The notes under the pieces: model-generated
The model's input: only the letters and a program-made list of their open reading frames with translations
Database searches by the model: none
What the model was told of the DNA's origin: nothing
Shown here: piece after piece, positions 11,901 through 20,320 of the stretch
How positions within the stretch are numbered: position 1 is the stretch's first letter
Layout: each line of letters begins with the position of its first letter
Origin: Dugong dugon
Taxonomy: Eukaryota; Chordata; Mammalia; Sirenia; Dugongidae
Direction: 5' to 3'
NCBI GenBank assembly: GCA_030035585.1
Contig: CM057461.1
Coordinates: 1,713,001-1,777,000 of the forward strand
Length of the DNA stretch: 64,000 nucleotides
Position numbers and translations under genes: made by a program

Positions 11901-14900
11901 GGCCACCAGGCCTCTCCCCACCATCTCAGGTGGGTGGTGGCAGGGCTGGGTGGGGGTGGGGGCAGGGACTTATGGCTGCCTCACCCAGGGTCTGGCTGTA
12001 TGTGGATGACCAGCTGCAGCAGATGAAGCCTCAGCGGGGCATGTCCCCCAGGCCCCAGCCGCAGCCAGACGGGCTCCCGCAGCTCCTGGTGGGGGGCTTG
12101 CCTGAGTCCGGTGCCTTCCACAACTTCAGCGGCTGCATCAGTAACGTCTTTGTGCAACGGTGAGCGGGGTGGGGGAGGCATGGAGTGGAGGCGGCAAGCC
12201 AGGTGGGCGTGGGGTTGGTGAGCCAGGTATGCACGGGGGGCGGCGTGCCAGGTGGGCATGGGGGGTGGGTATGGGTGAGCCAGGTGGGCATGGGGGACTT
12301 GGAGTGGGGAGCGGCAAGCCAGGTGGGCATAGGGGGGCAGGTATAGGTGAGCTAGGTAGGCGTGGGGGGCATGGTGTGGGGGGCAGAGAGCCAGGTGGGC
12401 ATGGGGGGCGGGGGCGGGTGAGCCAGGAGGGCGTAGGGGGCAGGTGTGGGGGGCAGGTGTGGGTGAGCCAGGTGGGCGTGGGGGGCGGGTGTGCGTGAGC
12501 GGGTGTGGGTGAGCCAGGAGGGCGTGGGGGGTGGGTGTGGGTGAGCCAGGAGGGCATGGGGGGCGGGTGTGGGTGAGCCAGGAGGATGTGGGGGGCGGGT
12601 GTGGGTGAACTGTTCCCAGCGCTGACTGCATGCCTCCCCACAGGCTGCTTGGGCCACAGCGGGTGTTCGACCTGCAGCAGAACGTGCGTGGTGTCAATAT
12701 GAGCATAGGCTGCGTGGCGGCCCCTCCGGCCCAGACCCCGAGGACCAGACGGCAAGAACTGCGGGCCTTGGTGCAGAAGGTGGGCCAAGTCCTGCGCTGG
12801 GGGACGGGCAGGCAGGGGGCCACGCCGTCAGTCTCTGTGTCACTCCTGTCCCTCCAGGCCTCCCGCCGCAGCCGCCACTCTGCCCAGGACCCCGCCTGCA
12901 CGCTGCCCCCACCCCCCAGGAGGCTCCAAGATGCCTACCAGTTTGGGGGTGCCTTGTCCAGCTACCTGGAGTTTGCAGGCCCCCACAGGGCCTGGTAAGG
13001 GCTGGGCTGGGCCAGGCATGGTGGGTGGGGTTGAGCATGGGGGGTGGGGCTGGGGGGGCAGGCACAGGGGTGTGGCTTAGGCACGCGGCGGGTGCTGGCA
13101 ACGGTGCGGGGGCAGGCGCTCTGGGTGGGTACAGGGGTAGGGCAGGGTACGGGGCTGGGCTGGGCCTGGGGTGGGTGCTGGACATGAGGGGCGGGGCTGG
13201 GGCAGGTGTGGTGGGCAGGGCGGGGCGCAGGGGGGCAGACACTGTGGATGGGCGCGAGTGTGGGGGACAGGGCATGGCGTGGGGGCCAGGCCAGGCTGGG
13301 GGGCAGGCACCGCCCTCTGACGCCCCCTCTGGGCTCCCAGGTCCCACCTCTCCATGCTCGTGCAGCCGCGTGCCCCCCACGGACTCGTGCTGTTCGCTGC
13401 CCCCTTGAGTGCCCACAGTCCCTCCCTGATGGTCTTCCTGAGGCACAGACGCTTGATTGTGCAGGTGGATGGTTCTGGGCCCCGGCGCCGCGCCCAGACC
13501 CGCCAGCGGTTGAAGGCTGGCCGGTGGCACGCGGTGAGGGGCCAGGGCGGGGGCCTGCCTGGGAGGGGGCCGGGAGGGAGCCTGGAGGGATGGGAGGGTG
13601 GGCCGGGCAAGGTGTCGGCCTCCCTGACACAACCTACCTGCCACAGGTGTCTTTGCACTGGGGGCCGAGAGGGATCCAGCTGGTGACAGACAGCAGGAAC
13701 CGGACCCAGAGACAGAAAGGCGCCCGCCACCAGCACCAGGGCATGCAGGTCCCCCCATCCAGCACCTTCTTTGTGGGAGGCCTCCCGCCTGGTGGCCACC
13801 GCTCCCGGCTGTCGGTGAGGACTGTGCCCCGCCCACAGTGGTCCACTTTCTCTCTACCCCGGGGCCTGACCCTCCCTGCCCTTCTGTTCCCACAGGTGGC
13901 CTTTGGTGGCTTGGGGTTCAGCGGCTGTGTCAAGACACTGAAGTTGGACAGCTGGCCACTGGGGCCCCCCACACGGATTATGGGGGTCACGCCCTGCTAC
14001 TCAGGCCCCCTGGAGGCGGGCCTATTCTTTGCCAGCAGCGGGGGAGTCATCACTCTAGGTCTGTGGGCGCAGGCACCCTACTCCCGCGTGCCCCTGGTCC
14101 AGGGTGGGGTGGGATAGCGCCCAGGAGGGAGGCTCCCAGCCGGGTCCTGGGGGCTCCGGGTTGTGGCCTGGGCCCGGCCTTCTCCCCTCACTCTTCTCTC
14201 TGTAGACCACCCAGCGACCTCAGGGCCTGGCCTGGGCCTGGAGCTAGAGGTGCGGCCCCAGGCAGCCAGCGGCCTGGTCTTCCACCTGGGCCAGGTGCAG
14301 GCACCCCCGTATGTGCAGCTGCAGGTGTTGGAGAAGCAGGTAAGCTGGTGGGGTGCAGCCCCAGGCCATGGACTCAGGTGGGTGGACCCTCTTGACCCTC
14401 CCCATTCCTACTCGCCACCCCCACAGGTCCTGCTGCTGGGAGACGACGGGGCTGGTGAGTTCTCCGTGCTGGTGACGCACCCCACTGTGCTGTGTGACGG
14501 GCAGTGGCACCGCCTCGCAGGTGAGCCTGCTCCTCCACACAGGGCAGAGCCGGACAGGACCCCTAGGGGGGAGCACGCAAGACCAAGCCCTTGGTACACG
14601 GGAGTCCCCCTCCACCTCCCACCCCCACCCCGGCAAGAGGGGCGTGGCAGACGGGCTGGGACCTTCTGGGCCACAAGGACCCTGTGTTTGCAGTGACCAA
14701 GAGCGGGGCCTCAATCCGGCTGCAGGTGGACTTGAGCAATCACACCCTGGGCGTCACCTGGGCCTCTGCCCACGTGCTCACACCTCTGCACCTCGGGGGC
14801 CTGCCCAGTGAGTGCGGCTGTGGCCTGGGTGGTACGGGGCCAACTGAGGTTGGGGTGCTAGCAGGCCGGCAGACGATTCTGTTTCTGCTCCCAGCAACCT

Positions 14901-15062
14901 TCCTCCCTCTCTCCCTGTACCCCAGAGCTCACAGACACACCCCCGAGGCCCCCCGCCTACCTCGGCTGCATGAGGAATCTGCTCATCAACGGGGCCCCCG
15001 TCGCCCTGAGGCACTCACGCTTCCAGGGGGCCGTGGGGGCTGGTGGCTGCCCGATCACATAG
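1..15062 (+). CDS. LAMA5: Laminin subunit alpha-5, 3' half (40 exons, 5' truncated by window edge)
   Basis: Laminin alpha-5 is the long chain of laminin-511/521, a secreted basement-membrane heterotrimer that binds integrins and dystroglycan. Coding exons: 1-54 (partial), 723-836, 993-1120, 1317-1397, 1503-1717, 2201-2301, 2419-2599, 2765-2914, 3886-4037, 4213-4323, 4554-4665, 5017-5187, 5298-5494, 6052-6168, 6307-6461, 6755-6896, 6982-7084, 7318-7428, 8226-8405, 8559-8707, 8912-9082, 9166-9302, 9441-9594, 9762-9895, 9972-10134, 10404-10529, 10605-10753, 11053-11185, 11278-11421, 11762-11892, 11989-12159, 12644-12779, 12858-12994, 13341-13533, 13647-13814, 13896-14058, 14206-14339, 14427-14520, 14694-14807, 14926-15062. 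They sum to 5,613 nt (1,870 codons plus TAG) with every junction in phase, matching the C-terminal half of the roughly 3,700-residue human protein as I recall it. All donors are GT except those after 4323 and 10134 (GC). No stops or frameshifts were seen, so the gene looks functional. Confidence 0.98.
55..722 (+). repeat. LAMA5 intron with 42-bp tandem repeat
   Basis: The first complete intron. Immediately after the donor, about 74-178 holds a 42-bp unit (core GGCACCCGTCTCACCCCTGC) in about 2.5 copies. The remainder is pyrimidine-rich unique sequence with no gene. Confidence 0.85.
1718..2200 (+). repeat. G-rich degenerate minisatellite in LAMA5 intron
   Basis: About 1730-1960 is a G-rich degenerate tandem array built on units such as GGGCCGGGTGTGCCGGGCAG and GGTGCGCGGGGC, starting 15 bases after the donor. 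The rest of the intron is ordinary GC-rich sequence. Confidence 0.7.
2915..3885 (+). repeat. TGACCC-rich degenerate repeat filling a LAMA5 intron
   Basis: The largest LAMA5 intron in the window. From about 2945 to 3880 it is a degenerate array of short units containing TGACCCC, ATGCTGACCCC or GTGACC, with imperfect spacing of about 10-25 bp. No coding exon is expected: the flanking exons join in phase (GAAG with TGTGTGAC) and match human. Confidence 0.8.
3886..8707 (+). CDS. LAMA5: LAMA5: coiled-coil arm (laminin domains II and I)
   Basis: Twelve exons from 3886 to 8707 encode the alpha-helical segment that twists with a beta and a gamma laminin chain to form the long arm. It opens with a cysteine pair ([12 protein letters not shown]), the expected place for interchain disulfides. 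It continues with Leu/Ala/Glu/Gln-rich heptads such as [37 protein letters not shown] and KKDQL-like stretches, and ends at QARGAASK just before LG1. N-glycosylation sequons (NAS, NTS, NVS, NAT, NLS, NSS) are frequent, as usual for laminin arms. The 3886-4037 exon follows a 970-bp repeat-filled intron. The exon ending at 4323 has a GC rather than GT donor. Confidence 0.93.
5520..6010 (+). repeat. CCCGTCACTCCATCA minisatellite in LAMA5 intron
   Basis: A tandem array of short units (core CACCCGTCACTCCATCACC, variants with CCGTCACTCCCTGTCA and CAGTCCATC), with higher-order blocks of about 45-60 bp repeated several times. It starts about 30 bases after the donor at 5494 and runs almost to the next acceptor. 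Confidence 0.9.
7429..8225 (+). other. LAMA5 intron, no feature recognised
   Basis: An 800-bp intron between the MLAMDTD halves. It is mixed-composition unique sequence; I see no exon, repeat family or RNA gene. Open frames crossing it lack coding character and are not conserved laminin sequence. Confidence 0.6.
8708..8890 (+). repeat. About 55-60 bp tandem repeat in LAMA5 intron
   Basis: Three imperfect copies of a unit with core GGGAGCCTGGACGGTGGGC followed by ATGGACCCC, starting just after the donor of the last coiled-coil exon. Units differ by small insertions. Confidence 0.8.
8912..9895 (+). CDS. LAMA5: LAMA5: LG1 domain
   Basis: Exons 8912-9082, 9166-9302, 9441-9594 and 9762-9895 encode the first laminin G-like domain, starting at [16 protein letters not shown] and ending with the conserved cysteine of KPCAR. 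The stretches [26 protein letters not shown] and YPSNF...[23 protein letters not shown] match LG beta-sandwich strands and the alpha-5 subtype. LG1-3 form the clover-leaf bundle that, with the gamma-chain tail, binds integrins alpha3beta1 and alpha6beta1 (family knowledge). Junction phases are continuous (0, 2, 0, 2). Confidence 0.95.
9972..11185 (+). CDS. LAMA5: LAMA5: LG2 domain
   Basis: Exons 9972-10134, 10404-10529, 10605-10753 and 11053-11185 encode LG2, from [25 protein letters not shown] to [11 protein letters not shown]. Recognisable LG landmarks are [40 protein letters not shown] and [12 protein letters not shown], with the terminal cysteine pair GCVKGI and AGCTAD. The 9972-10134 exon has a GC donor (CAG then GCACGG). 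I see no GT donor in its next 150 bases that would keep the frame. Confidence 0.95.
10140..10330 (+). repeat. GGCTGACCCCGCCCACCC tandem repeat in LAMA5 intron
   Basis: Several copies of a unit with core GGGCTGACCCCGCCCACC, 20-50 bp apart, directly after the GC donor at 10135. The array is rich in GC-box-like CCGCCC motifs. Confidence 0.8.
10800..11045 (+). repeat. Second TGACCC-type repeat intron in LAMA5
   Basis: A degenerate array of CTGACCCCCACC, TTGACCC and TGACTCCC units fills the intron before the 11053 acceptor. Composition and unit resemble the 2945-3880 array, although the two introns are 7 kb apart. Confidence 0.8.
11278..12779 (+). CDS. LAMA5: LAMA5: LG3 domain and start of LG3-LG4 linker
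   Basis: Exons 11278-11421, 11762-11892, 11989-12159 and 12644-12779 encode LG3, from [18 protein letters not shown] through [55 protein letters not shown] and [16 protein letters not shown] (domain end about 12713). The rest of exon 12644-12779 is a low-complexity linker rich in Ala, Pro and Arg. The intron between exons 11989-12159 and 12644-12779 is almost wholly minisatellite. Confidence 0.95.
11440..11700 (+). repeat. CCTCCCGAGTCTGACCACC minisatellite in LAMA5 intron
   Basis: An array of about 17-22 bp units (core CCCTCCCGAGTCTGACCACC, variants TCACCACCACC and CCCAGTCTG), about 12-14 copies, starting about 20 bases after the donor at 11421. Confidence 0.9.
12165..12640 (+). repeat. G-rich minisatellite with donor-like motifs in LAMA5 intron
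   Basis: An array of about 30-36 bp units containing GGGTGAGCCAGGTGGGC and GGGGGGCGGGTGTG, about 13-14 copies, from the exon donor at 12160 to about 30 bases before the next acceptor. Each unit carries GTGAG and CAGGTGGG, both resembling 5' splice sites. Runs of G on the + strand could form quadruplexes. Confidence 0.9.
12858..14000 (+). CDS. LAMA5: LAMA5: LG3-LG4 linker end and LG4 domain
   Basis: Exon 12858-12994 starts with [14 protein letters not shown], a basic linker with an R-x-x-R site (RRSR, 12864-12875). LG4 follows from [14 protein letters not shown], through exons 13341-13533 ([21 protein letters not shown]), 13647-13814 ([16 protein letters not shown]) and the first part of 13896-14058 ([16 protein letters not shown]...GVTPC, ending about 14000). 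LG4-5 of laminin alpha chains binds dystroglycan, heparan sulfate and sulfatide (family knowledge). Compared with the human protein as I remember it, the stretch around the 12994/13341 junction (GPHRAW) is a few residues shorter. Confidence 0.93.
12995..13340 (+). repeat. G-rich degenerate repeat in LAMA5 intron
   Basis: A G-rich, loosely repetitive intron with GGGGCTGGG, GGGCAGGC and GGGTGGGTG elements at about 20-40 bp intervals. No gene-like feature. Confidence 0.55.
14010..15062 (+). CDS. LAMA5: LAMA5: LG5 domain and C-terminus
   Basis: The 3' part of exon 13896-14058 plus exons 14206-14339, 14427-14520, 14694-14807 and 14926-15062 encode the last LG domain: [89 protein letters not shown] and [18 protein letters not shown], ending [11 protein letters not shown] before the TAG at 15060-15062. 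The final cysteine pairs with GCM in canonical LG5 folds. The human protein ends ...GASGCPAA, so the last residues diverge but the length is nearly the same. Confidence 0.95.
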
Positions 15063-15420
15063 TGCAGCCACCCCCAGGGGACCCCTGGACCTGGCCTCAG
15101 GTCTCTCCTGCTGTGGATCCCACACAGCAGCCACCGTGGGCCCTGGACCCCAGGCCAGGAGGGTGGCCAGGCGGTGCCAGCCTTCGTGTGTATCTCCCTA
15201 GTCCCTAGAATCTGCAGGTGACGGATCTCTGGAAACAGTTTAAGTTATGACTGATTTTTTTTAAATGTAAAATGCAGTTTTTGTACTTTTCTCTCAATTG
15301 GTTTAATCGTGAACTTTGATTTCCGCCAATTTTAAAGCAGTTAGTTAGAGAGTTGTTATATGTCCGTCACTGGTCACCGCTTTTAAAAACGAAAATTAAA
15401 AGGAACTTGTTGGACGGAGT
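15063..15420 (+). terminator. LAMA5: LAMA5 3'UTR and poly(A) signal
   Basis: A short 3'UTR follows the stop. Composition switches abruptly from GC-rich to AT-rich near 15230. No AATAAA is present, but the common variant ATTAAA lies at 15395-15400, predicting cleavage near 15412-15422. The exact end is inferred. Confidence 0.7.
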
Positions 15421-15619
15421 GCTGACCTCGTCTCGATCAAAACCAACAAACAGCTGGGAGTGTGGGCTGGTACTGGCGTGGACGTGGACGCCCCTGTCCG
15501 CCGCACGGAGCTGCCCGACACACACCCGGAACAGCTCGTACATGGTCCTCACGAAGCTGTAGACCAGACACGGCTGGGCCAGGGGTGGTGCCTCCCCTGG
15601 GCGAGCACACAGAACACCA

Positions 15620-15745
15620 GAGTGAGCAGGTCAAAGAAAAGCCTTTTATTTATGAGGAAGTTTAGACAGACGCGAAGGTCTGCAAGGAGCCACTAACATC
15701 ACTACTGAAGTCACAGCCGCGGAGCCGCCGGAAGGCCCGGCTAAC
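15620..15745 (-). terminator. ADRM1: ADRM1 3'UTR and poly(A) signal
   Basis: A very short 3'UTR. AATAAA on the minus strand is at 15650-15645, about 96 nt after the stop codon, with predicted cleavage near 15635-15620. LAMA5 ends about 200 bp away on the opposite strand. Confidence 0.85.
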
Positions 15746-18700
15746 TTAGTCCAAGCTCATGTCCTCCTCTTCGTCCTTCTTGTCCTTGACGTCACCCTCT
15801 TTCGGCTCTGACTTGGCACTGTTCTGCATAGCTTTGGCAAATGCTTCCACATCTAAAACACGATGAACACCCCAAGGCTGTTCTCTAAGCTCTCCCCCAG
15901 GACAGGCACAAAGGGCACGGCACCCCCCACCCCCAGGACGGTCGGGCGGTGCACAGGCAAGGAGGCAGCATGGACACTCACCGCCCTTATTGGCAGCCTC
16001 CACAGCCTCCGCTGGCAGGCCGAACTGGCACATGAGGGGGCCCAGCTGCCCCGAGGCCAAGGCCGCACTGAACATGCCCAGGGCCTGCTGGGAGACCAGA
16101 GCTGGAGCACCAGGCATCAGGGGCCCACAGGGGCCCACAGCTGTCACCCTCACCAGGCTTACTGTGGGCTGGGGGGCACTGATGGCTCACCCCCGCCTAC
16201 CCCCCCAAGCGCAGTGAGGGCACGCCCGGGCCGGGATGTCACCTGCTGGAACTGGGGGGAGGTCAGCGTGTTCTGGATCTCCTCCGCGGTCTGGGGCAGA
16301 GACTCCCCCGAGGGCAGGTAGGGCAGCAGGCGCTCCTGGACATCGGCATTGGCCAGGATGGGCGCCATGATCTCGGGCGTGAGCACGCTGGCCAGGTCGA
16401 CTAGGACGCAAACACAGCCGTCAGCGGCCACACCTGGGCCTGGGCACCCTCCCAGGCAAACAGCACCAGACTCCAGGCCGGGTGAAGAGACAGGCAGAGG
16501 AGAGGGGACAGGCAAGGGTGGGGCTGGTCTCCGTCACTGCAGTGCCCAGGGACATGCTGTGCCCATGCCCTGGAGAGCGCGCGAGAGAGCGGGCGGGGCG
16601 GTAGGCACCGTCACCCAGCCTCAAGCTGACAGCGCGCGTTCCTTTACCTTGCTGGCCGCCGCCTGCCCCCGCTGGCACGTTCATAGTGGCTAAAATGTTC
16701 TGCAGGTCACTCAGCTGGATGGGCTGGGTTGGGCTTGTTGCTGTGCTGGTTCCATTACCTGAACTGGGCGCGGGGCTCGGACTGGTCGCGGAGGCGGCTG
16801 CTGGTGCAGAAGGGGCTGGGGTGGTGCGGGCAGAAGAGGTGGTGGAGGAGGGGGTGACGGCAGCTGACTGGCTCCGGGAGCTGGTGGGAGGGCGGGGAGA
16901 GGACACCACAGCGCCTGAGCACGCGACTAGGTGCGTCCACACATACGCACCCCGTCCGCGGTCCAGTGCTGAGTCTTTCTCAGGGAAGGACACACAGTCT
17001 CGTGGGTGGGGAGGGGGGCAGGCCTGGGCTCACCTGGACGATGAGCTGCTGGCCGGAGGCCCTCCACTCCCCAGTAAGCTGGCCAGGCCTGGCCCAGTCA
17101 GGGCCCCAAGCCCACCTACGAGGAACAAGGAGACAGCACTGAGGACGTCAGCGGCCCAGCCCCCCAGGAAGAGCGGACCTCCTGCCCCAGGCCGAAAGAG
17201 CAGATGCTTCCACTACAAACCAGACGACGGGCAGGGGAGGCGACAGCCCACACAGCCTCTGGACACGTGGGGCGAACACACTGGGCCCGAGTGGGGCAGG
17301 GCAGGGGCAGCCCCAAGCACAGTGTTCTAGAAGTTTCTGTTCAGCCAGACCATTTCTGTTCTCTTCCCCTCCCCTAGTCACATGCTCAGGCAAAGACTCA
17401 AAGGTAACATGCAGTCCAGTTCCTGCCTCCAGCAAAAAGCACTTACTTCTCCTGCCCAGGAACACGCCTGCCCAGCCCCCGGGTACGGGGCGGCACAGGC
17501 AGGCCGGCCAATGAGGCCCCATGCCCCAGCCTGCCCCCAGCAACAAGCACTTACTTCTGCCCAGGAACACACCTGCCCAGCACCCAGGTACTAGGTAGCA
17601 CAGGCAAGCCGGCCAGTGGGCCCCTTGCCTCGGCCTGCCCTCAGCACCGGGTTGGGGGTCCTCGTGGAGGCCTGCACACAACTCCAGCCCCATAGGGGGA
17701 GCACAGGAACGTGTCAAGAGTGTCACTCCCAGCAAGGAGTGTCCCCACTTGGGCCCCACGGTGGCCGGGCAGTTACCGAGTCCTCCCAGGCCGGCCGGTC
17801 CGATGAGCTGCATGAGCTGGCTGTGACTCATGTTTCCCAGCAGGCTCTGCAGGCCGCCCTCACCTGCAGGAGACAGGGGGTACTCAGTGCCCCACCCACC
17901 CCACCTGGCTCGTGGGTCCCCCCAGAAGACATGAGGTGCTCAGCGCACCCAGCCCACCCCACGTGTCCCGTAGGTCCCCCCAGAAGACAGAAGGTGCTCA
18001 GCACGCCCTGCCCACCCCACCCCACCCGGTTACCCCTGAAAGGAGGTGGCCAGAGAAATGCCTGCCTATGAAGACAACCGGGGCTGACCAGGAACTACAG
18101 CAGCTTCTAGCTTAGACTGCTCCACTTCCACTAAACCGAGCGGCCGCCGGCCCACCAGGCCCTGTGTCTGAGCCCTCACCCCGACCAGCACAGCACGCAG
18201 AGCCCAAGCTGTTACCTCCGAGTGCAGAGAGCTCGTGGCCGCCGCTGCCGCTGGCCCCCAGTGTGCCGGGCATCGGGGGGTTGTTCAGGTACTCATTGAC
18301 CTTCCGACAGTGCTCCTCATCCTGATCCGTCTTCGGCTCCTGGGGGAAACAGCGACAGCGTGGCGGAGTCTCGGGCCAGCCCGACCGCAGCGGCCCCGCT
18401 CACAGGTGAGGGACCCAAGGCTGCCCCAGCCCTGCAAGCTCACTGAAGTTACAATGGCACCCTGTTTCCAGATGGGCACACAGCATCAACACCCACGGGC
18501 CCTCCTCCCTGTTCCTCCACGCCTCAGCTGGTCCCACATGTCCTTCCTCCTACACTGCCTTCAGCACACAATGCTCAAGAACCAGCCCTGGCAGCCCTTC
18601 CGGGCTAGACACAGAGCAGAGCTGGGAGCCCAGGGGGAAGGGGGTCATCAGGCAGTGTCTCTCCCAGAACCGAGAGGCAGAGTCAACAGTCACCAGGCAC

Positions 18701-20319
18701 ATGCCACGGACCCTACACGGCGCCTGGGACAGAGCAAGGACAAGAAATGGTTCTTGCCTGCCTGGCAACAGGGCAAGACAGACGGCAAACGACAGCACAG
18801 TCGGGAAGAATAAAAAGTGGAATCAGAGCCTGTCAGCTTCCACCAGCAAAGCTGCTGAGAAACACACTCTCCACCGGAGGTGGCAACCACAGCCCCCGAC
18901 CTGTTTATGTCAATAAAGTTTTATCAGCACACAGCCACACCCACTCATGCACATGCTGGCCATGGCTGCTCTGGAGCTGCTGTGGCAAAGCTGAGTAGTC
19001 ACAACAGAAACTGGGGGGCCCGCAGAGCAGAAAACGTTTCCTCCCTGGTCCTTCCCAGAAACACCTGCCACCCTGCTCTAGTGCTGGGGGGTGGGGGGTG
19101 GGGGGGGGGCAGCCTCCAGGGGGCCTGTGGAGGTCTGTGTCGGAACCACAAACGCACAAATACCTGTTGAACAAGAAGGCCACCTCCCAACTTTAACGTA
19201 CAGATGACAACGGGAACACCGTGTCCAAGGTTATTCTCTGTACCGAGTTCCCAACCTATCTCATGACAGTGGGAAAAGGCAGAACCTCCCACCTACCTGC
19301 ATCCAGAAAAAGAGCCGCTTGGATCCTGCCTTGAACTTGAGCACGTAGACCCTCCCGCTGGGGCACTGAGGCACCCGCTTAAATTCACAGTCATCAGGGA
19401 AGATAATCAAGTCCTACAGAGGGACACGGGGGGGAAGAGAAAGCTTAACACAAACAAGCTTGCGCTGCTCCTGAGTTGCTCAGAAAGACACGTGAACCGT
19501 GTGTCAGTGCATGAGACAGATGTCACCAGAGCCCCTCACGATCGGGGTTTCCGCGGGGTGGAAGAGCCAGCTTCAGACACCCACCGTAAGGGCAGACCCT
19601 AGGGGGGAGGCTGTGGGGGCAGGCACACACAGGGGTTCAGGTGGCAACACGGAAGGTGGGCTGCTGGATCTCAAAAAGTATTTAACAGTTCGCAGGTCCC
19701 ATGTCATCACCCTTTAAAAATAGCTTTTTTTCATTCAAGGGATTCTGATTTTTAAAAACTTTTGTATCAACACCATTTAGTTTTACAGACACTTAAAACA
19801 TCAGTTCTGACCTACTCTCAGATATAACAAAACACAATTTATTCTGATGAACAGAGAATGCTGAGTAAAACTACTAGCACACAGAGCTTTCTCAAGGCTT
19901 TACAGAGAAAAAGATCCCACCTCACACCCGACAGCTGAAGTATGCAGCAGTGAGCAACTACATCTCTGTCAAGACTGGGAGGCTCCAAGAGCAAGTGAAA
20001 CGGCTGATGGTGGGCACCAACCCGCAAGCCCACGAGAACCAAGCCACAAAGACCACCCCAGCCGCCTGCCAGCAGCCGCGGCCGCACCCAGCTGGCAAAC
20101 ACTCACGTCCTCCACGCTGCCCGACGTCCTGTCCTTCCAGCAGAAGTGAATGAGGGAGTCGTCGGTCTGCTGAATGTACACCAGCCCCTTCCGCTTGTCT
20201 GGGGTGACCGTTGTTCCTTTCAGTGACATTTTTCCTGCCCGAAACTCCACCAAATACTTGTTGGAGGAGCCGCGGGAACCTGGCACCAGGCTTGGAAACA
20301 GGGCACCTGAAGTCGTCAT
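15746..20319 (-). CDS. ADRM1: Proteasomal ubiquitin receptor ADRM1 (Rpn13), complete
   Basis: ADRM1/Rpn13 sits on the 19S proteasome cap (bound to PSMD1/Rpn2), captures ubiquitin chains through its N-terminal Pru domain and recruits the deubiquitinase UCHL5/UCH37 through its C-terminal DEUBAD domain. Coding exons, 5' to 3': 20319-20107 (ATG), 19413-19297, 18339-18216, 17863-17777, 17115-17034, 16880-16648, 16400-16243, 16084-15982, 15852-15746 (stop TAA). The total of 1,224 nt gives 407 residues, the human length. The Pru domain is in the first three exons ([43 protein letters not shown]); a Ser/Thr/Pro/Ala-rich linker is in exon 16880-16648; DEUBAD runs from [14 protein letters not shown] to AAELVANKG-type helices (here EAVEAANKG); the tail is acidic ([13 protein letters not shown]). 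All splice sites are GT-AG. Confidence 0.98.
17435..17645 (-). repeat. About 107-bp tandem duplication in ADRM1 intron
   Basis: Two adjacent copies, each starting near AGCAA-AAGCACTTACTTCT and continuing through CCTGCCCAGGAACAC, GGTAC and GGCCGGCCA motifs, lie in the intron between exons 17777 and 17115. Identity is about 85 percent by eye. No coding role. Confidence 0.75.
17866..18030 (-). repeat. About 60-bp tandem repeat beside ADRM1 exon
   Basis: Three copies of a unit with core CCCCCCAGAAGACA followed by GGTGCTCAGC and CCCACCCCAC. It begins just upstream of the exon ending at 17863, so it sits on the acceptor side of that exon. Each unit contains CCCCCAGAAGACA. Confidence 0.75.
18895..19040 (-). 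mobile_element. hAT-type DNA transposon remnant in ADRM1 intron
   Basis: The stretch with CAATAAAGTTTTATCAGCACACAGCCAC, read in pieces (CAATAAAGTTTTATC then CACAGCCACACCCA), followed by ATGGCTGCT and GAGTAGTCACAACAGA, matches a widespread old mammalian hAT-family element as I remember it. It is in antisense orientation and lacks clear ends. The exact family name is uncertain. Confidence 0.55.
19414..20106 (-). other. ADRM1 intron 2, nothing recognised
   Basis: An intron of about 690 bp, AT-rich around 19720-19870. No repeat family, RNA gene or exon seen. Confidence 0.6.
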
Positions 20320-20320
20320 C
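20107..20320 (-). CDS. ADRM1: ADRM1 exon 2 (start codon, N-terminal Pru domain)
   Basis: The acceptor AG is followed by G and then the ATG at 20319-20317. It encodes [17 protein letters not shown]... through RTSGSVED, 71 codons, ending phase 0 at GAC before GTGAGT. The start is chosen because this peptide is the near-invariant N-terminus of vertebrate ADRM1. Confidence 0.97.

Noticed and set aside
12694-13893. 399-codon minus-strand frame
   Set aside because: Spans LAMA5 LG4 exons and a G-rich repeat; low complexity, no domain.
15380-15640. Short gene between LAMA5 and ADRM1
   Set aside because: Only small frames, no splice or homology support; the region is fully explained by two 3' ends.
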